64,000 nucleotides of DNA, from the NCBI GenBank assembly GCA_030263285.1, contig SZYB01000001.1:680911-744910 (forward strand). Direction: 5' to 3'. The stretch is from Bergeyella sp. Its GTDB lineage: Bacteria; Bacteroidota; Bacteroidia; Flavobacteriales; Weeksellaceae. Of this stretch, positions 18,746 to 27,374 are shown one piece after another (position 1 is the first letter of the stretch; every line of letters starts with the position of its first letter). Made by a program: the position numbers and the translations under genes. Under the pieces are notes generated by a model that had not been told where the DNA came from, made no database searches, and saw only the letters and a list, made by a program, of their open reading frames with translations.

Positions 18746-18753
18746 CAAATATA
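18746..18753 (-). promoter_or_regulatory. -7 promoter element for hutIG
   Basis: Minus-strand TATATTTG, a perfect TAnnTTTG match, about 50 bases upstream of hutI. The intergenic region is divergent with ruvB, which has a weaker match (TAACTTTA, 18790-18797, plus strand). Confidence 0.55.
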
Positions 18754-18823
18754 CAATCATTATTAAGCTTTACCTAAACCTAAAAAATACTTAACTTTAT
18801 CCGTGAGATTTTTTGATTCCAAA

Positions 18824-19846
18824 ATGCCAGAATATTTACATCCCGACAAAGAAAATTACTCCGGTGAAGAATTATTGATAGATGAGCAGATAAGACCACA
18901 GAGTTTCAGAGACTTTGCAGGACAGCGCAAGACTTTGGAAAATCTGGAGGTTTTTGTTGCGGCCGCAAAAAAAAGGAAAAACTCTCTGGACCATGTCCTT
19001 CTTCACGGTCCTCCGGGCTTGGGAAAAACCACACTCTCTCATATTATAGCCAACGAACTGGGAGTCAATTGCAAACTTACTTCTGGTCCTGTCTTGGATA
19101 AACCGGGAAATTTGGCGGGATTATTGACCAACTTAGAAGAAAATGATGTCTTATTTATAGACGAAATACACCGACTCTCCCCTGTGGTAGAAGAATATTT
19201 GTATTCTGCGATGGAAGACTTTAAGATCGACATTATGCTGGAGAGCGGTCCCAATGCCAGAAGTGTACAAATAGGCCTAAATCCCTTTACCCTTATAGGT
19301 GCCACAACCAGAAGCGGAATGCTCACCAAGCCTTTACTAGCGAGATTCGGCATCCAAAGCAGGCTAGAGTATTATACAACCGAGCTCTTGAGCCACATTA
19401 TACAGAGAAGCTCCAGAGTGCTGGGAATAAAGATATATGAAGATGCCGCCATAGAAATTGCAAAAAGAAGCAGAGGAACTCCCAGAATAGCCAATGCGCT
19501 TCTTAGGAGAGTGAGAGATTTCGCAGAAATAAAAGGAAACGGAGAGATAGAAATAACCATAGCAAGATTTGCACTGGATGCACTCAATGTAGACGAATAC
19601 GGTCTGGATGACATGGATAATAAAATTCTAAGGGTAATGATAGAGAATTTTAAAGGAAAGCCTGTAGGCATCTCTGCCCTCTCCACCTCCATAGGAGAAA
19701 ACTCCGAAACCTTGGAAGAAGTATATGAGCCTTATCTTATCCAGGAAGGATTCATTATAAGAACTCCTCGGGGGAGAGAAGTAACAAAAAAAGCATACCA
19801 ACACCTTAAACTTAACAAACCCAAAGAATTGGGTGAATTATTCTGA
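18824..19846 (+). CDS. ruvB: Holliday junction branch-migration ATPase RuvB
   Basis: The motor of the RuvABC complex. 340 residues: 'RPQSFRDFAGQRKTLENL', Walker A 'LLHGPPGLGKTTLSHI' (about residues 65-80), Walker B 'DVLFIDEIHRLSPVVEE', sensor 1 'LIGATTRSGMLTKPL', sensor 2 'RSRGTPRIANALLRRVRD' and a winged-helix end with 'RTPRGREVTKKAY'. An in-frame GTG lies seven codons upstream, but the ATG at 18824 fits the family N-terminus and leaves room for the weak promoter. Confidence 0.96.
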   Translation: MPEYLHPDKENYSGEELLIDEQIRPQSFRDFAGQRKTLENLEVFVAAAKKRKNSLDHVLLHGPPGLGKTTLSHIIANELGVNCKLTSGPVLDKPGNLAGLLTNLEENDVLFIDEIHRLSPVVEEYLYSAMEDFKIDIMLESGPNARSVQIGLNPFTLIGATTRSGMLTKPLLARFGIQSRLEYYTTELLSHIIQRSSRVLGIKIYEDAAIEIAKRSRGTPRIANALLRRVRDFAEIKGNGEIEITIARFALDALNVDEYGLDDMDNKILRVMIENFKGKPVGISALSTSIGENSETLEEVYEPYLIQEGFIIRTPRGREVTKKAYQHLKLNKPKELGELF

Positions 19847-19905
19847 ACTATTTAATTAATTGATAATCAATATTTTTAAGTACCCTTGAATAAACTCTCA
19901 ACATT

Positions 19906-20772
19906 ATGAAACTGTACCCCATACAATGCGGGAAATTCAAACTGGATGGTGGAGCGATGTTTGGTGTAGTACCCAAAGTTCTGTGGCAAAAAACAAATCC
20001 TGCCGATGAAAACAATATGATAGAACTGGGAACCCGATCCCTGCTCATAGAAGACGGAAAAAAACTCATTCTTATAGATTGCGGAATGGGAAACAAACAA
20101 AGTGAAAGGTTTTTTAGTCACTACTCTTTATGGGGAAATGACTCTGTAGACAAAGCTCTGGGGAAATACGGATTCGTGAGAAATGATATCACAGATATAT
20201 TTTTTACCCACCTGCATTTTGATCATTGTGGAGGAGCCATAGAATGGAAGAAAGACAGAACTGCGCTGCAACCCTCGTTTAAGAATGCCAGTTTCTGGAC
20301 CAACGAAAACCACTGGCAATGGGCTACAAAACCTAATCCCAGAGAAAGAGCCAGCTTCCTTACAGAGAATATTATCCCGTTACAGGAATCAGGAAAATTG
20401 TGCTTCCTGCCGTTACCCAAAAACGGAAATTATAGTTTTGCTCCGGATCTCAAAGTGGATATCATCTTTGTAGACGGTCATACAGAAAAACAAATGCTTC
20501 CCGTCATAAAGTACCAAGACAAAACTATTGTTTTTGCGGCAGATCTAATCCCGACCGTAGGACATATACCGCTGGTCTACGTAATGGGATATGACACCCG
20601 ACCTCTTCTTACTTTGGAAGAAAAAGAAAAATTCTTAAACCAATGTGTAGAAAATGAATATTTATTATTCTTGGAGCACGATCCTCATCACGAACTGGCA
20701 AGTCTTAAAAAAACCGAAAAAGGAGTAAGACTGGAAAATACTTATAGTCTGAATGAGGTTTTTGGTTATTAG
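19906..20772 (+). CDS. MBL-fold metallohydrolase
   Basis: A 288-residue metallo-beta-lactamase fold protein. The metal site 'FFTHLHFDHCGGAIE' (H-x-H-x-D-H, about residues 103-117) is intact, with further ligands in 'IFVDGHTEKQMLP', 'TIVFAADLIPTVGH' and 'LFLEHDPHHEL'. It resembles cytoplasmic flavobacterial MBL hydrolases of unknown substrate, near the quorum-quenching-lactonase-like group, but that label would be over-reading. It ends six bases before coaE, so the two are probably cotranscribed. Confidence 0.85.
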   Translation: MKLYPIQCGKFKLDGGAMFGVVPKVLWQKTNPADENNMIELGTRSLLIEDGKKLILIDCGMGNKQSERFFSHYSLWGNDSVDKALGKYGFVRNDITDIFFTHLHFDHCGGAIEWKKDRTALQPSFKNASFWTNENHWQWATKPNPRERASFLTENIIPLQESGKLCFLPLPKNGNYSFAPDLKVDIIFVDGHTEKQMLPVIKYQDKTIVFAADLIPTVGHIPLVYVMGYDTRPLLTLEEKEKFLNQCVENEYLLFLEHDPHHELASLKKTEKGVRLENTYSLNEVFGY

Positions 20773-20778
20773 AAAATA

Positions 20779-21408
20779 ATGAAAACCGGTAAAAACATTA
20801 CAGAGAATACTACACGGCCCAAATTAATAGGTATAACAGGGGGAATAGGGTCGGGAAAAACTACAGTGTCCAATACCATAAAAGAGCTGGGGTTTTCTGT
20901 TTACAATTCTGATGAGTCATCTAAAAAAATAGTTAATTCTGTCCCTGACATACGTCTTAAAGTCATTCATCTGTTGGGTAACCGGTCCTATACAAACGGA
21001 GTATATGATACAAAATACATATCCCAAATGGTTTTTAATAATCCGGAAGTATTAGAAAAGCTCAATCAAATTATTCATCCGGAAGTGGATAAAGATTTTC
21101 AAAACTGGAAGCATGAGCAGAATGGCAAATATATCTTTAAAGAAACAGCGCTTCTTTTTGAGTTGGGACTTCATAAAAAATGTGACCTGTCTCTACTGGT
21201 AACGGCAGATGAAAACATAAGAATAGAGCGGGTAATGGCAAGAGATGGAAAAATTTATGAAGAGATAAAAAGTATTATAAAAAGACAAATGCCCGAAATC
21301 GAAAAAATTCGACGGGCAGATATCGTGATATACAATAATGGCTCAAAGGAAGAACTGAAAATCAAAATAAAAAACTTGATTAAAAATTTGATTTTTGTAA
21401 ACAACTAA
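20779..21408 (+). CDS. coaE: Dephospho-CoA kinase
   Basis: Last step of coenzyme A synthesis. The 209-residue P-loop kinase has 'LIGITGGIGSGKTTVSNT' (residues 16-33), 'NSDESSKKIVNS', the 'IIHPEVDKDFQNW' segment and 'RVMARDG' with the lid arginines. In many flavobacteria coaE follows yajC; here it is about 40 kb away, so the cluster has been rearranged. The N-terminus has about 15 residues before the P-loop, slightly longer than usual. Confidence 0.93.
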   Translation: MKTGKNITENTTRPKLIGITGGIGSGKTTVSNTIKELGFSVYNSDESSKKIVNSVPDIRLKVIHLLGNRSYTNGVYDTKYISQMVFNNPEVLEKLNQIIHPEVDKDFQNWKHEQNGKYIFKETALLFELGLHKKCDLSLLVTADENIRIERVMARDGKIYEEIKSIIKRQMPEIEKIRRADIVIYNNGSKEELKIKIKNLIKNLIFVNN

Positions 21409-21642
21409 GTACCGCTTATCTACTAGATAAATAAAACGTCTCTCCACATCATATCCGCCTTTTTTACCATTAATCTGCCCAAGACTAAAAATTCCACAGT
21501 TGGTGAATCAAAATAACTCCGAATAACCAGTCAGGTTAGCATTCTTTGAGAAAATTTGAATATCTATTTATAATATAATATCACCCTATTTATAATATGA
21601 ACCTAAAAAATCATTGACTCAGAGGTTCAACAAAATACCCCG
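21409..21642 (+). other. Gap behind coaE
   Basis: AT-rich sequence with a 13-base direct repeat CTATTTATAATAT occurring twice near 21565 and 21590, just left of a transposase remnant. I find no gene and no hairpin terminator. Confidence 0.4.
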
Positions 21643-21770
21643 ATGAATATATTCAGTTTTACGGCTCATTTTGGAAGTAAAGAAGATTACAAAACATATT
21701 AAAGAAACAAGGAACAACGAGCTGAAATGTAAAAAAGGGGGATCCTACCGATGGATATCCAAACAGAGAA
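21643..21770 (+). pseudogene. IS1595-type transposase, N-terminal remnant
   Basis: From the ATG at 21643 the frame reads 'MNIFSFTAHFGSKEDYKTY' and then hits a stop. In the next frame it continues 'IKETRNNELKCKKGG' and 'SYRWISKQRIIKI'. This mirrors the start of IS1595-family transposases, where a Phe-x-x-x-His-Phe-G-x-Glu-Glu block is followed by a zinc ribbon beginning C-K-x-C-G and then a Trp-x-Lys-S-K-(W) element. One zinc-ribbon Cys is gone, there is a frameshift, and the rest of the element is missing. It ends four bases from the histidine kinase stop codon. Best read as the stub of an old insertion sequence. Confidence 0.55.
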
Positions 21771-21773
21771 TAA

Positions 21774-22943
21774 TTAAAATTTTATTCTAAAAGTAGTCCC
21801 CTTCCCCACCTCTGTGAAAACAATAAAAATTTTGCCCTTGTGATAATCCTCCACGACTCTTTTGGCAAGGCTTAAACCCAATCCCCAGCCCCTTTTTTTA
21901 GTCGAGTACCCTGTTCGGAAAATATTTCTCGCCTCTTTGGACATAAGTCCACATCCGGTATCCATAAAATCTATGTAAATAGATGCGTCTTTTTTGTAAA
22001 GGCTCACCGTAATCTTTCCTTCTCCTCTCATGGCATCTACCGCATTTTTTACCAGATTTTCGAATACCCAACTCATAAGAATTCCGTTATGTAACCTGTA
22101 AACAGGGAGAGACGGAAGATTAAGACTAAAGTTTACATTTTTGGAAATTCTGCTTGATAGATAACGATAGTTCTGTTGCAAAGTTTCGCTTAAATTACAA
22201 TCGACAAGCGCCGGCTTCGACCCAATTTTGGAAAATCGCTCAGAAATTGTCTTTAGTCTTATTACGTCTTTCTCTATCTCAAGAATGGGCTTTAGGTTAG
22301 CATTCTGTATTTTATAAATTTCTATCCACCCGATCATGGAAGAAAGCGGAGTCCCCATCTGATGGGCGGTTTCTTTCGCTAATCCTACCCAAAGAAAACC
22401 TTCGTCGTTTTTTTTTAAAGCTCTTAAAAACCAATAGGAAAAACACAAATAAGCGATAATAAAAAATCCCAGCAAATAGAGATAATACCGGAGAGAATTG
22501 AGAAGCCCAGAATTATCATAAAAAATATAGTGTACCTCGTTACGTGCCTTTTGTATTTCAAAAGGCACATTTTTTCGTTCCATTTTTTCCATAAGACTCT
22601 TGAGTTCCAAAGAATCTTTTATTATTTCTTCAGGTATGTTTTTATAAGTGCCTTTTGCTAAAATGGGCTTTTTATTCTGATCTGTAATGATGAGAGGAAT
22701 GTGATCATTGGTCTCCAAAATTGTAATGATCAAATTCCGAGAAATAGAATCGTCTATATACGCTTCGTCTTGCAAAATCTGAATTGCCTTACCCAGAATT
22801 TCTATCCTTTTATCTTCTCTCTCCTTCAGCTCTCTTGCAAAAAACGCAGAGTACACCAAAATACCCAATACAATTAGGGAAAATAAAGGAAAAGCGATCC
22901 ATGATTTTGCCAAGGGAAAGCGGATTTTCATCGGTCTAATCAA
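21774..22943 (-). CDS. Membrane sensor histidine kinase, orphan
   Basis: A 389-residue kinase with one TM helix near the N-terminus (WIAFPLFSLIVLGILVYSAF), an extracytoplasmic domain (residues 35-150), a second TM helix (LLGFFIIAYLCFSYWFL) and a cytoplasmic transmitter. The phospho-acceptor is in 'LAKETAHQMGTPLSSMIGW'; the ATP site shows N-box 'FENLVKNAVDAMRG', 'DTGCGL' and 'RGWGLGLSLAKRVVEDYH'. No response regulator is next to it, so the target is unknown. It starts inside or just behind the end of dacB, which encodes a penicillin-binding protein; cotranscription is likely, a functional link unproven. Confidence 0.88.
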   Translation of the reverse strand: MIRPMKIRFPLAKSWIAFPLFSLIVLGILVYSAFFARELKEREDKRIEILGKAIQILQDEAYIDDSISRNLIITILETNDHIPLIITDQNKKPILAKGTYKNIPEEIIKDSLELKSLMEKMERKNVPFEIQKARNEVHYIFYDNSGLLNSLRYYLYLLGFFIIAYLCFSYWFLRALKKNDEGFLWVGLAKETAHQMGTPLSSMIGWIEIYKIQNANLKPILEIEKDVIRLKTISERFSKIGSKPALVDCNLSETLQQNYRYLSSRISKNVNFSLNLPSLPVYRLHNGILMSWVFENLVKNAVDAMRGEGKITVSLYKKDASIYIDFMDTGCGLMSKEARNIFRTGYSTKKRGWGLGLSLAKRVVEDYHKGKIFIVFTEVGKGTTFRIKF

Positions 22944-24294
22944 GTTCTTGGAGTATTCTCAGTAATGCCGAGGAGGCATCGGTTCCCTGATAGTTATTGA
23001 TAGTAATAGAAAATACATAATCTTTGTAAAATCCTGCGTAGCTCTTTGTGTTTTTTATCGTACCACTCTTCATATATATTCCGTCTTTATAGGGGGAAAG
23101 ATAGCCTAAAAACTCTGGAAACCAGCTTTGCCTGATACTCCATAAGAGTGCTTGCACTTGCGCTTTGGCAGAAATATAATTCTGGGGAGAAAGCCCGCTT
23201 CCGTCCAAAAAATTTATGGAATAAGGAGAAAGCCCGCTTTTTACCCAAAAGGATTTAAGGTAAGTAAGTCCAGAAATAAAACTCCCTTCCATGAGTTTTT
23301 CTTTACCTAAAGTTTTTACAAAAGTCTCCCCATAAAGGTTGATACTCTCCTGCATAAAATAATAAAGAAGTCTGTCTAACGGCGGAGAATAATAGGTCAA
23401 AATAATATTCTGCTCAGGGAATTTGGGCGGTACCCGTTTTTCTGTTTTCTCCTGAGAGTAAAGATATACTTCTCCGTCGAACAGTATGGAATTTTCCCTT
23501 AACCACTGTTTGATTTCTGAACCTAAACTCAGCGGAGGAAGTGGATTGGCACCCGAAATAACCATTTTTTTATTCGGGGGGAGCTTTCCTTTGATAAAGG
23601 CAAACGGAGAATAAGGTGCCGTGTAGACGATGCTCTTATCGGCAGTTCCTTCTTTTACTATTTCGGCGTACCATGTCAATTTAGGAAGTTTAATTGAGGT
23701 GCTTTTTATGATTCCATTTTCCAGGATGAGATCGAACCGATTCTCCCTCCAGTTAATCCCCCATACTCCTGCTCCATAATAGTTTCCCATATCATTCCAT
23801 GGCCAACCTCCGGGTACAGACTGAAAATCAAAATAAGAATCATCCAACCAGATAGACCCCGAAATTTCCTTAATTCCTTTGTCTTTCAAGGTAGAAATAC
23901 ATTGTCTTTTAAAATCCTCCACTTTATAGCCTTCATACCTCCAACTCCCTAAACTAGGATCTCCGCTGGATTGGATAAAAAGATCCCCCATTAACCCCCC
24001 TTTATTAAGTTTTCCCGAATATGCCATGGAAGTCTTATACCGATAGTCTTTCCCAAAAGTGTCAAGCATACAGATAGCCGTAAAAATTTTTTGTGTAGAA
24101 GCAGGACTAAGCCCTATATTTTCGTTATATCGGTAAACAGGATTTCCCTTTTTGTCTGTAACATAAAAAGACAACTGAGCTGCACCAGATTCCGGCAACG
24201 ACAGGAGTTGCTTTACTGCTTTGTCCAAATTTTCAGACCGAGACTGCCCCCAAAGGACAACAGGAATAAAAAATAAGAAAACCAATACTGGCAT
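22936..24294 (-). CDS. dacB: D-Ala-D-Ala carboxypeptidase / endopeptidase (PBP4 type)
   Basis: A periplasmic peptidase S13 enzyme that trims and cleaves peptidoglycan cross-links. I place the start at the Met beginning 'MPVLVFLFFIPVVLWGQ', which gives a proper signal peptide; the frame extends 26 codons further but would overlap the next gene. Catalytic Ser-x-x-Lys is in 'GLSPASTQKIFTAICM', the second box reads 'SINLYGE' (the usual S-x-N), and the third 'YMKSGTIKNTKSYAG' (K-S-G instead of K-T-G). The large insertion between boxes one and two is present, as in PBP4. Confidence 0.9.
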   Translation of the reverse strand: MPVLVFLFFIPVVLWGQSRSENLDKAVKQLLSLPESGAAQLSFYVTDKKGNPVYRYNENIGLSPASTQKIFTAICMLDTFGKDYRYKTSMAYSGKLNKGGLMGDLFIQSSGDPSLGSWRYEGYKVEDFKRQCISTLKDKGIKEISGSIWLDDSYFDFQSVPGGWPWNDMGNYYGAGVWGINWRENRFDLILENGIIKSTSIKLPKLTWYAEIVKEGTADKSIVYTAPYSPFAFIKGKLPPNKKMVISGANPLPPLSLGSEIKQWLRENSILFDGEVYLYSQEKTEKRVPPKFPEQNIILTYYSPPLDRLLYYFMQESINLYGETFVKTLGKEKLMEGSFISGLTYLKSFWVKSGLSPYSINFLDGSGLSPQNYISAKAQVQALLWSIRQSWFPEFLGYLSPYKDGIYMKSGTIKNTKSYAGFYKDYVFSITINNYQGTDASSALLRILQELD

Positions 24295-24322
24295 ACCAAC
24301 AAAAGCATCAGATATAAAAACA

Positions 24323-25024
24323 TCAGACACCCAGCACAAAAATGGCCGGGACTTTATTAATTTTGGGGACATTATTTTTCCAGTCTTCTATACATAAGGT
24401 TTTTATAAGCTCCTCCTTGGGATGGTGAATATTTGCTGCAATACAAAGACGGATATCAGGCGACAAAAAGCAAAACAAATCTTGCAAGAGCCGAACATTT
24501 CTGTACGGAGTTTCCATAAAAATCTGTGTATATCCGGTAGATAAAATCTTCTTTTCCATATTTTTTATAAAGGCTCTTCTCAATGATTTATCTATTGGAA
24601 GATATCCGCAAAAACTAAAATTCTGACCATTGAATCCACTGGATATAAGGGCCAAAATAATAGAAGAAGGTCCACTTACCGGACAAACCTGTATTCTACG
24701 TTCGTGTGCCCAACGTACAATTTTATTTCCGGGATCTGCTATACAGGGAAGACCAGCCTCAGAAAGGAGACCAAAATCTATCCCTTGCACCATCAGTTTT
24801 TTAGCCTCTTCCAACTCCGGATTTTCTGCGTGTTTATCCAGTAAAAAAAGCCGGAGATCGGCGAGTGCTTTTTCCGGAGCAAAAAACCTGATCACCCGTC
24901 GGGCAGTTTTCTCATTTTCTACAAAATAAAAATCCACCCGCATTATATATTCCCTTACGACAGGAGCAAAAAAATCCGTCGGAGAATCCGGGGTAAGATA
25001 GGCTGGAAGCAGATAAAGCATCAA
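24323..25024 (-). CDS. SAM-dependent tetrapyrrole-methylase-family protein, RsmI-like
   Basis: A 233-residue member of the family that includes RsmI, the 2'-O-methyltransferase of 16S rRNA C1402. Visible blocks: 'LYLLPAYLTPDSP', 'GLLSEAGLPCIADPGNKIV' (the G-x-x-x-D/E-A-G-x-P signature), 'PVSGPSSIILALISSGFNG' and 'IFMETPYRN'. It lacks the C-terminal domain of full RsmI (about 280 residues). Bacteroidota often carry this shorter paralogue close to dnaA, as here, so I do not assign the RsmI target. Confidence 0.82.
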   Translation of the reverse strand: MMLYLLPAYLTPDSPTDFFAPVVREYIMRVDFYFVENEKTARRVIRFFAPEKALADLRLFLLDKHAENPELEEAKKLMVQGIDFGLLSEAGLPCIADPGNKIVRWAHERRIQVCPVSGPSSIILALISSGFNGQNFSFCGYLPIDKSLRRAFIKNMEKKILSTGYTQIFMETPYRNVRLLQDLFCFLSPDIRLCIAANIHHPKEELIKTLCIEDWKNNVPKINKVPAIFVLGV

Positions 25025-25030
25025 AAAAAA

Positions 25031-25255
25031 TTAAATTAGAGTATGACTTTTTACCCTCTCTTCACAAGTATGATATGGAGACAGATGATATACCTCATCA
25101 AGGCCCCCTTCTCCTCTGTAATAAGGATAAGGCACCTCTAACTCTGTCTGCATAACAAGTTTCGGCCGTTCTCTTCTCATCATTCTCTCTGCCAAAGGAC
25201 TTCTGCATATGTTCTCAGTGCATCCTCTCAAAATTTTTGACTCTTTCATACACAT
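25031..25255 (-). pseudogene. Low-molecular-weight protein tyrosine phosphatase, internally deleted remnant
   Basis: The frame starts 'ILRGCTENICRSPLAE', which aligns residue by residue with the phosphatase start (I-L-x-x-C-x-x-N-I-C-R-S-P-L-A-E) and even keeps the C-x5-R loop. After 'RMMRRERPKLVMQTE' it jumps to 'LEVPYPYYRGEGGLDEVYHL', the C-terminal block of the family, where the catalytic acid Asp of D-P-Y is Tyr. About 80 central residues are missing. The frame remains open, so it might be annotated as a gene, but it cannot form the fold. Its place between dnaA and the methylase gene is where flavobacteria carry the intact phosphatase gene. Confidence 0.8.
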
Positions 25256-25349
25256 AATCACTAAATCACCAAACCCCAAAATTAAACAAAAAAAGCCCAC
25301 AAAAGCGAGCCCGTATCCTTTACGTTAAATACATTCAGTAAAATAAAAA

Positions 25350-26798
25350 CTATTGCTTAATTCTTTCGTTAAGCTCCTTCACATACTTCCTAATTTCTTT
25401 GTCTATCTTGGATATATCTTTTATTGTTTCGCAAGCGTACATTACTGTGGAGTGATCTTTCCCTCCCATCTCCTCTCCAATTTTTGAAAAAGTAGAATTG
25501 GTAAACTCTTTAGAAAAATACATGGCGAGCTGCCTGGGAAGTGCCACTTCTCTTCTTCTGGATTTAGAGAGAAGATCTTCTCTTTTTATACCAAAATACT
25601 CACAGACTACATTCTGTATATAAGGGATGTTAACCACTTTCTTCTGCGTAGAGGCTATTTTATTAATCGTTTCTTTTAAGAGATCAAGCGTGAGTTCAGA
25701 ACGATAAACCGTGGAATATGCTATCACAGAATTAATAACCCCTATAAGCTCCCGCACATTTGACCTTACTTCGCCTGCCAAAAAATCTATCATATTCCCC
25801 GGTAAAGAAATACCGTCCCTATGGAGTTTCTCGATAACTATTTTTTTTCGGGTATCAAAATCGGGCGATTTAATCTCGGCAGAAAGCCCCCACTTGAAAC
25901 GAGAAACTATCCGTTCGTGTATATCCTGTATATCCACCGGAGCTTTATCAGAAGTAAGAATGATCTGCTTTCCACTCTGGTGGAGTGTATCAAAGATATG
26001 GAAGAAACTGTCCTGAGTGGCCGACTTTCCGGAAAGGAACTGTATGTCGTCTATAATCAAGACATCTACCACGTGATAAAAATTCTGGAAATCTGTTTTA
26101 TTCTGGGCTTTCGCAGCCGAGACAAACTGCTGGATAAATTTCTCCGAAGAAAGATATAACACCACCTTCTCTGGATAAAAGTGCTTTATCTCAAGACCTA
26201 TAGCATGAGCCAAATGGGTCTTGCCCACGCCTATAGTCCCGTACAAAAATAAAGGATTGAAAGCCGTAACTCCCGGTCTTTTCGCTATAGACCTCGCCAC
26301 TGTAGAAGCAAATTTATTGCTTTCCCCCTCTATAAAATTCTCAAAAGTATGCTGCGGATTGAGATGAGACTCTATATTGATTTTCTTGGCTCCCGATACA
26401 AAAAAAGGATTGATCAACTTCTTGGATTTGGGAACCGCTTCCTGTATTTTGGGGGCAGGAACAGAATTGCCTTTTATACTCTGTACATGAGCACTTCCTC
26501 TATCTACGGGACTGTTCTCCATTATGGAATACCACAGCTTCACCCCTTTCCCTATATATTTTCTCAACGCCGCAGAGAGCAAAGAAAGATAATTATCCTC
26601 TATATATTCCTTATAAAAATCGCTCGGAACCAAAAGGGTAAGATTTCCTTGAACCAAAGACACCGGGCTAACCTTTTCAAAAAGCAGGTCAAAAGATTTT
26701 TTCTGTTTATTAAAGTCATCACTCTCTTCAGATGCATTCAAATTATCCCTCATAAACTGAAGGCACTTTTCCCATATCAATGAAAGATCCTGACCCAT
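25350..26798 (-). CDS. dnaA: Chromosomal replication initiator DnaA
   Basis: Binds DnaA boxes and opens the origin. 482 residues: N-terminal DnaB-interaction domain (residues 1-90), variable linker, AAA+ domain with Walker A 'LYGTIGVGKTHLAHAIG' and Walker B 'VDVLIIDDIQFLSGKSA', and the C-terminal DNA-binding domain with the signature 'GGKDHSTVMYACETI'. Full length. The adjacent upstream region has only one imperfect DnaA box (TTATCCAAA near 26860), so this locus is probably not the origin, in line with Bacteroidota where dnaA and oriC are often separate. Confidence 0.97.
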   Translation of the reverse strand: MGQDLSLIWEKCLQFMRDNLNASEESDDFNKQKKSFDLLFEKVSPVSLVQGNLTLLVPSDFYKEYIEDNYLSLLSAALRKYIGKGVKLWYSIMENSPVDRGSAHVQSIKGNSVPAPKIQEAVPKSKKLINPFFVSGAKKINIESHLNPQHTFENFIEGESNKFASTVARSIAKRPGVTAFNPLFLYGTIGVGKTHLAHAIGLEIKHFYPEKVVLYLSSEKFIQQFVSAAKAQNKTDFQNFYHVVDVLIIDDIQFLSGKSATQDSFFHIFDTLHQSGKQIILTSDKAPVDIQDIHERIVSRFKWGLSAEIKSPDFDTRKKIVIEKLHRDGISLPGNMIDFLAGEVRSNVRELIGVINSVIAYSTVYRSELTLDLLKETINKIASTQKKVVNIPYIQNVVCEYFGIKREDLLSKSRRREVALPRQLAMYFSKEFTNSTFSKIGEEMGGKDHSTVMYACETIKDISKIDKEIRKYVKELNERIKQ

Positions 26799-26844
26799 TA
26801 TACTATTGAAAAATATTAGCTATTTTTAGAAACGATTGCCTCCG

Positions 26845-26852
26845 CAAAGATG
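26845..26852 (-). promoter_or_regulatory. Likely -7 promoter element for dnaA
   Basis: Minus-strand CATCTTTG, one mismatch to TAnnTTTG, about 47 bases upstream of dnaA, in a short divergent region shared with the thioesterase gene. Confidence 0.4.
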
Positions 26853-26901
26853 TAATTTTTATCCAAAAAAAAAAAGAAAACCCGTATTGAATTTTAAAAA
26901 A

Positions 26902-26909
26902 TATATTTG
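26902..26909 (+). promoter_or_regulatory. -7 promoter element for the thioesterase gene
   Basis: TATATTTG, perfect TAnnTTTG, 26 bases before the thioesterase start. Faces away from the dnaA promoter. Confidence 0.6.
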
Positions 26910-26935
26910 TATACAGCGAAAATCACAACCAACTT

Positions 26936-27349
26936 ATGATACAAACAACCTGCTCATTACGAGTAAGATATGCGGACACAGACCCCATGAAATACGTCTA
27001 TTATGGCAACTATGCTAGATATCTGGAAGTGGGGAGAGTGGAGTTGTTTCGCTCCATAGGAATCCCCTATAATGAGATAGAAAATAATGGGATATGGCTC
27101 CCTGTATCAGACTACCATATCAAATACTTGAAACCTGCCAGATATGATGATCTTCTTGAAATAACGACGACTCTGAAAAAACTGCCAGAAATCCGAATAG
27201 AATTCGAGTACGAGATCTATAATCCCAAAAAAGAAATTCTGTCCAAAGCCTCCACTACTCTCTATTTTTATGACGCTATTAACAAAAAAATCACCAGATG
27301 TCCGGATTTTATAATGCAATCCATCATCAAAAATTGGAAAACAAATTAA
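26936..27349 (+). CDS. Acyl-CoA thioesterase, hot-dog fold (4HBT/YbgC-like)
   Basis: A 137-residue single hot-dog domain. The 4HBT active-site segment is clear near the N-terminus: 'RVRYADTDPMKYVYYGNYAR' (residues 8-27) with the catalytic Asp, followed by 'YLEVGRVELFRSIGIPYNEI'. Length and motif order are those of YbgC-type thioesterases, which cleave short acyl-CoA or acyl-ACP; the substrate is not predictable. The next downstream gene on this strand, pepE, is dead. Confidence 0.88.
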   Translation: MIQTTCSLRVRYADTDPMKYVYYGNYARYLEVGRVELFRSIGIPYNEIENNGIWLPVSDYHIKYLKPARYDDLLEITTTLKKLPEIRIEFEYEIYNPKKEILSKASTTLYFYDAINKKITRCPDFIMQSIIKNWKTN

Positions 27350-27374
27350 AATAGGTAATAGATAATTTAGACAT

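Noticed and set aside
26799-26935. Replication origin next to dnaA
   Set aside because: Only one imperfect DnaA box and two opposing promoters are visible in the short region; no box cluster is seen.
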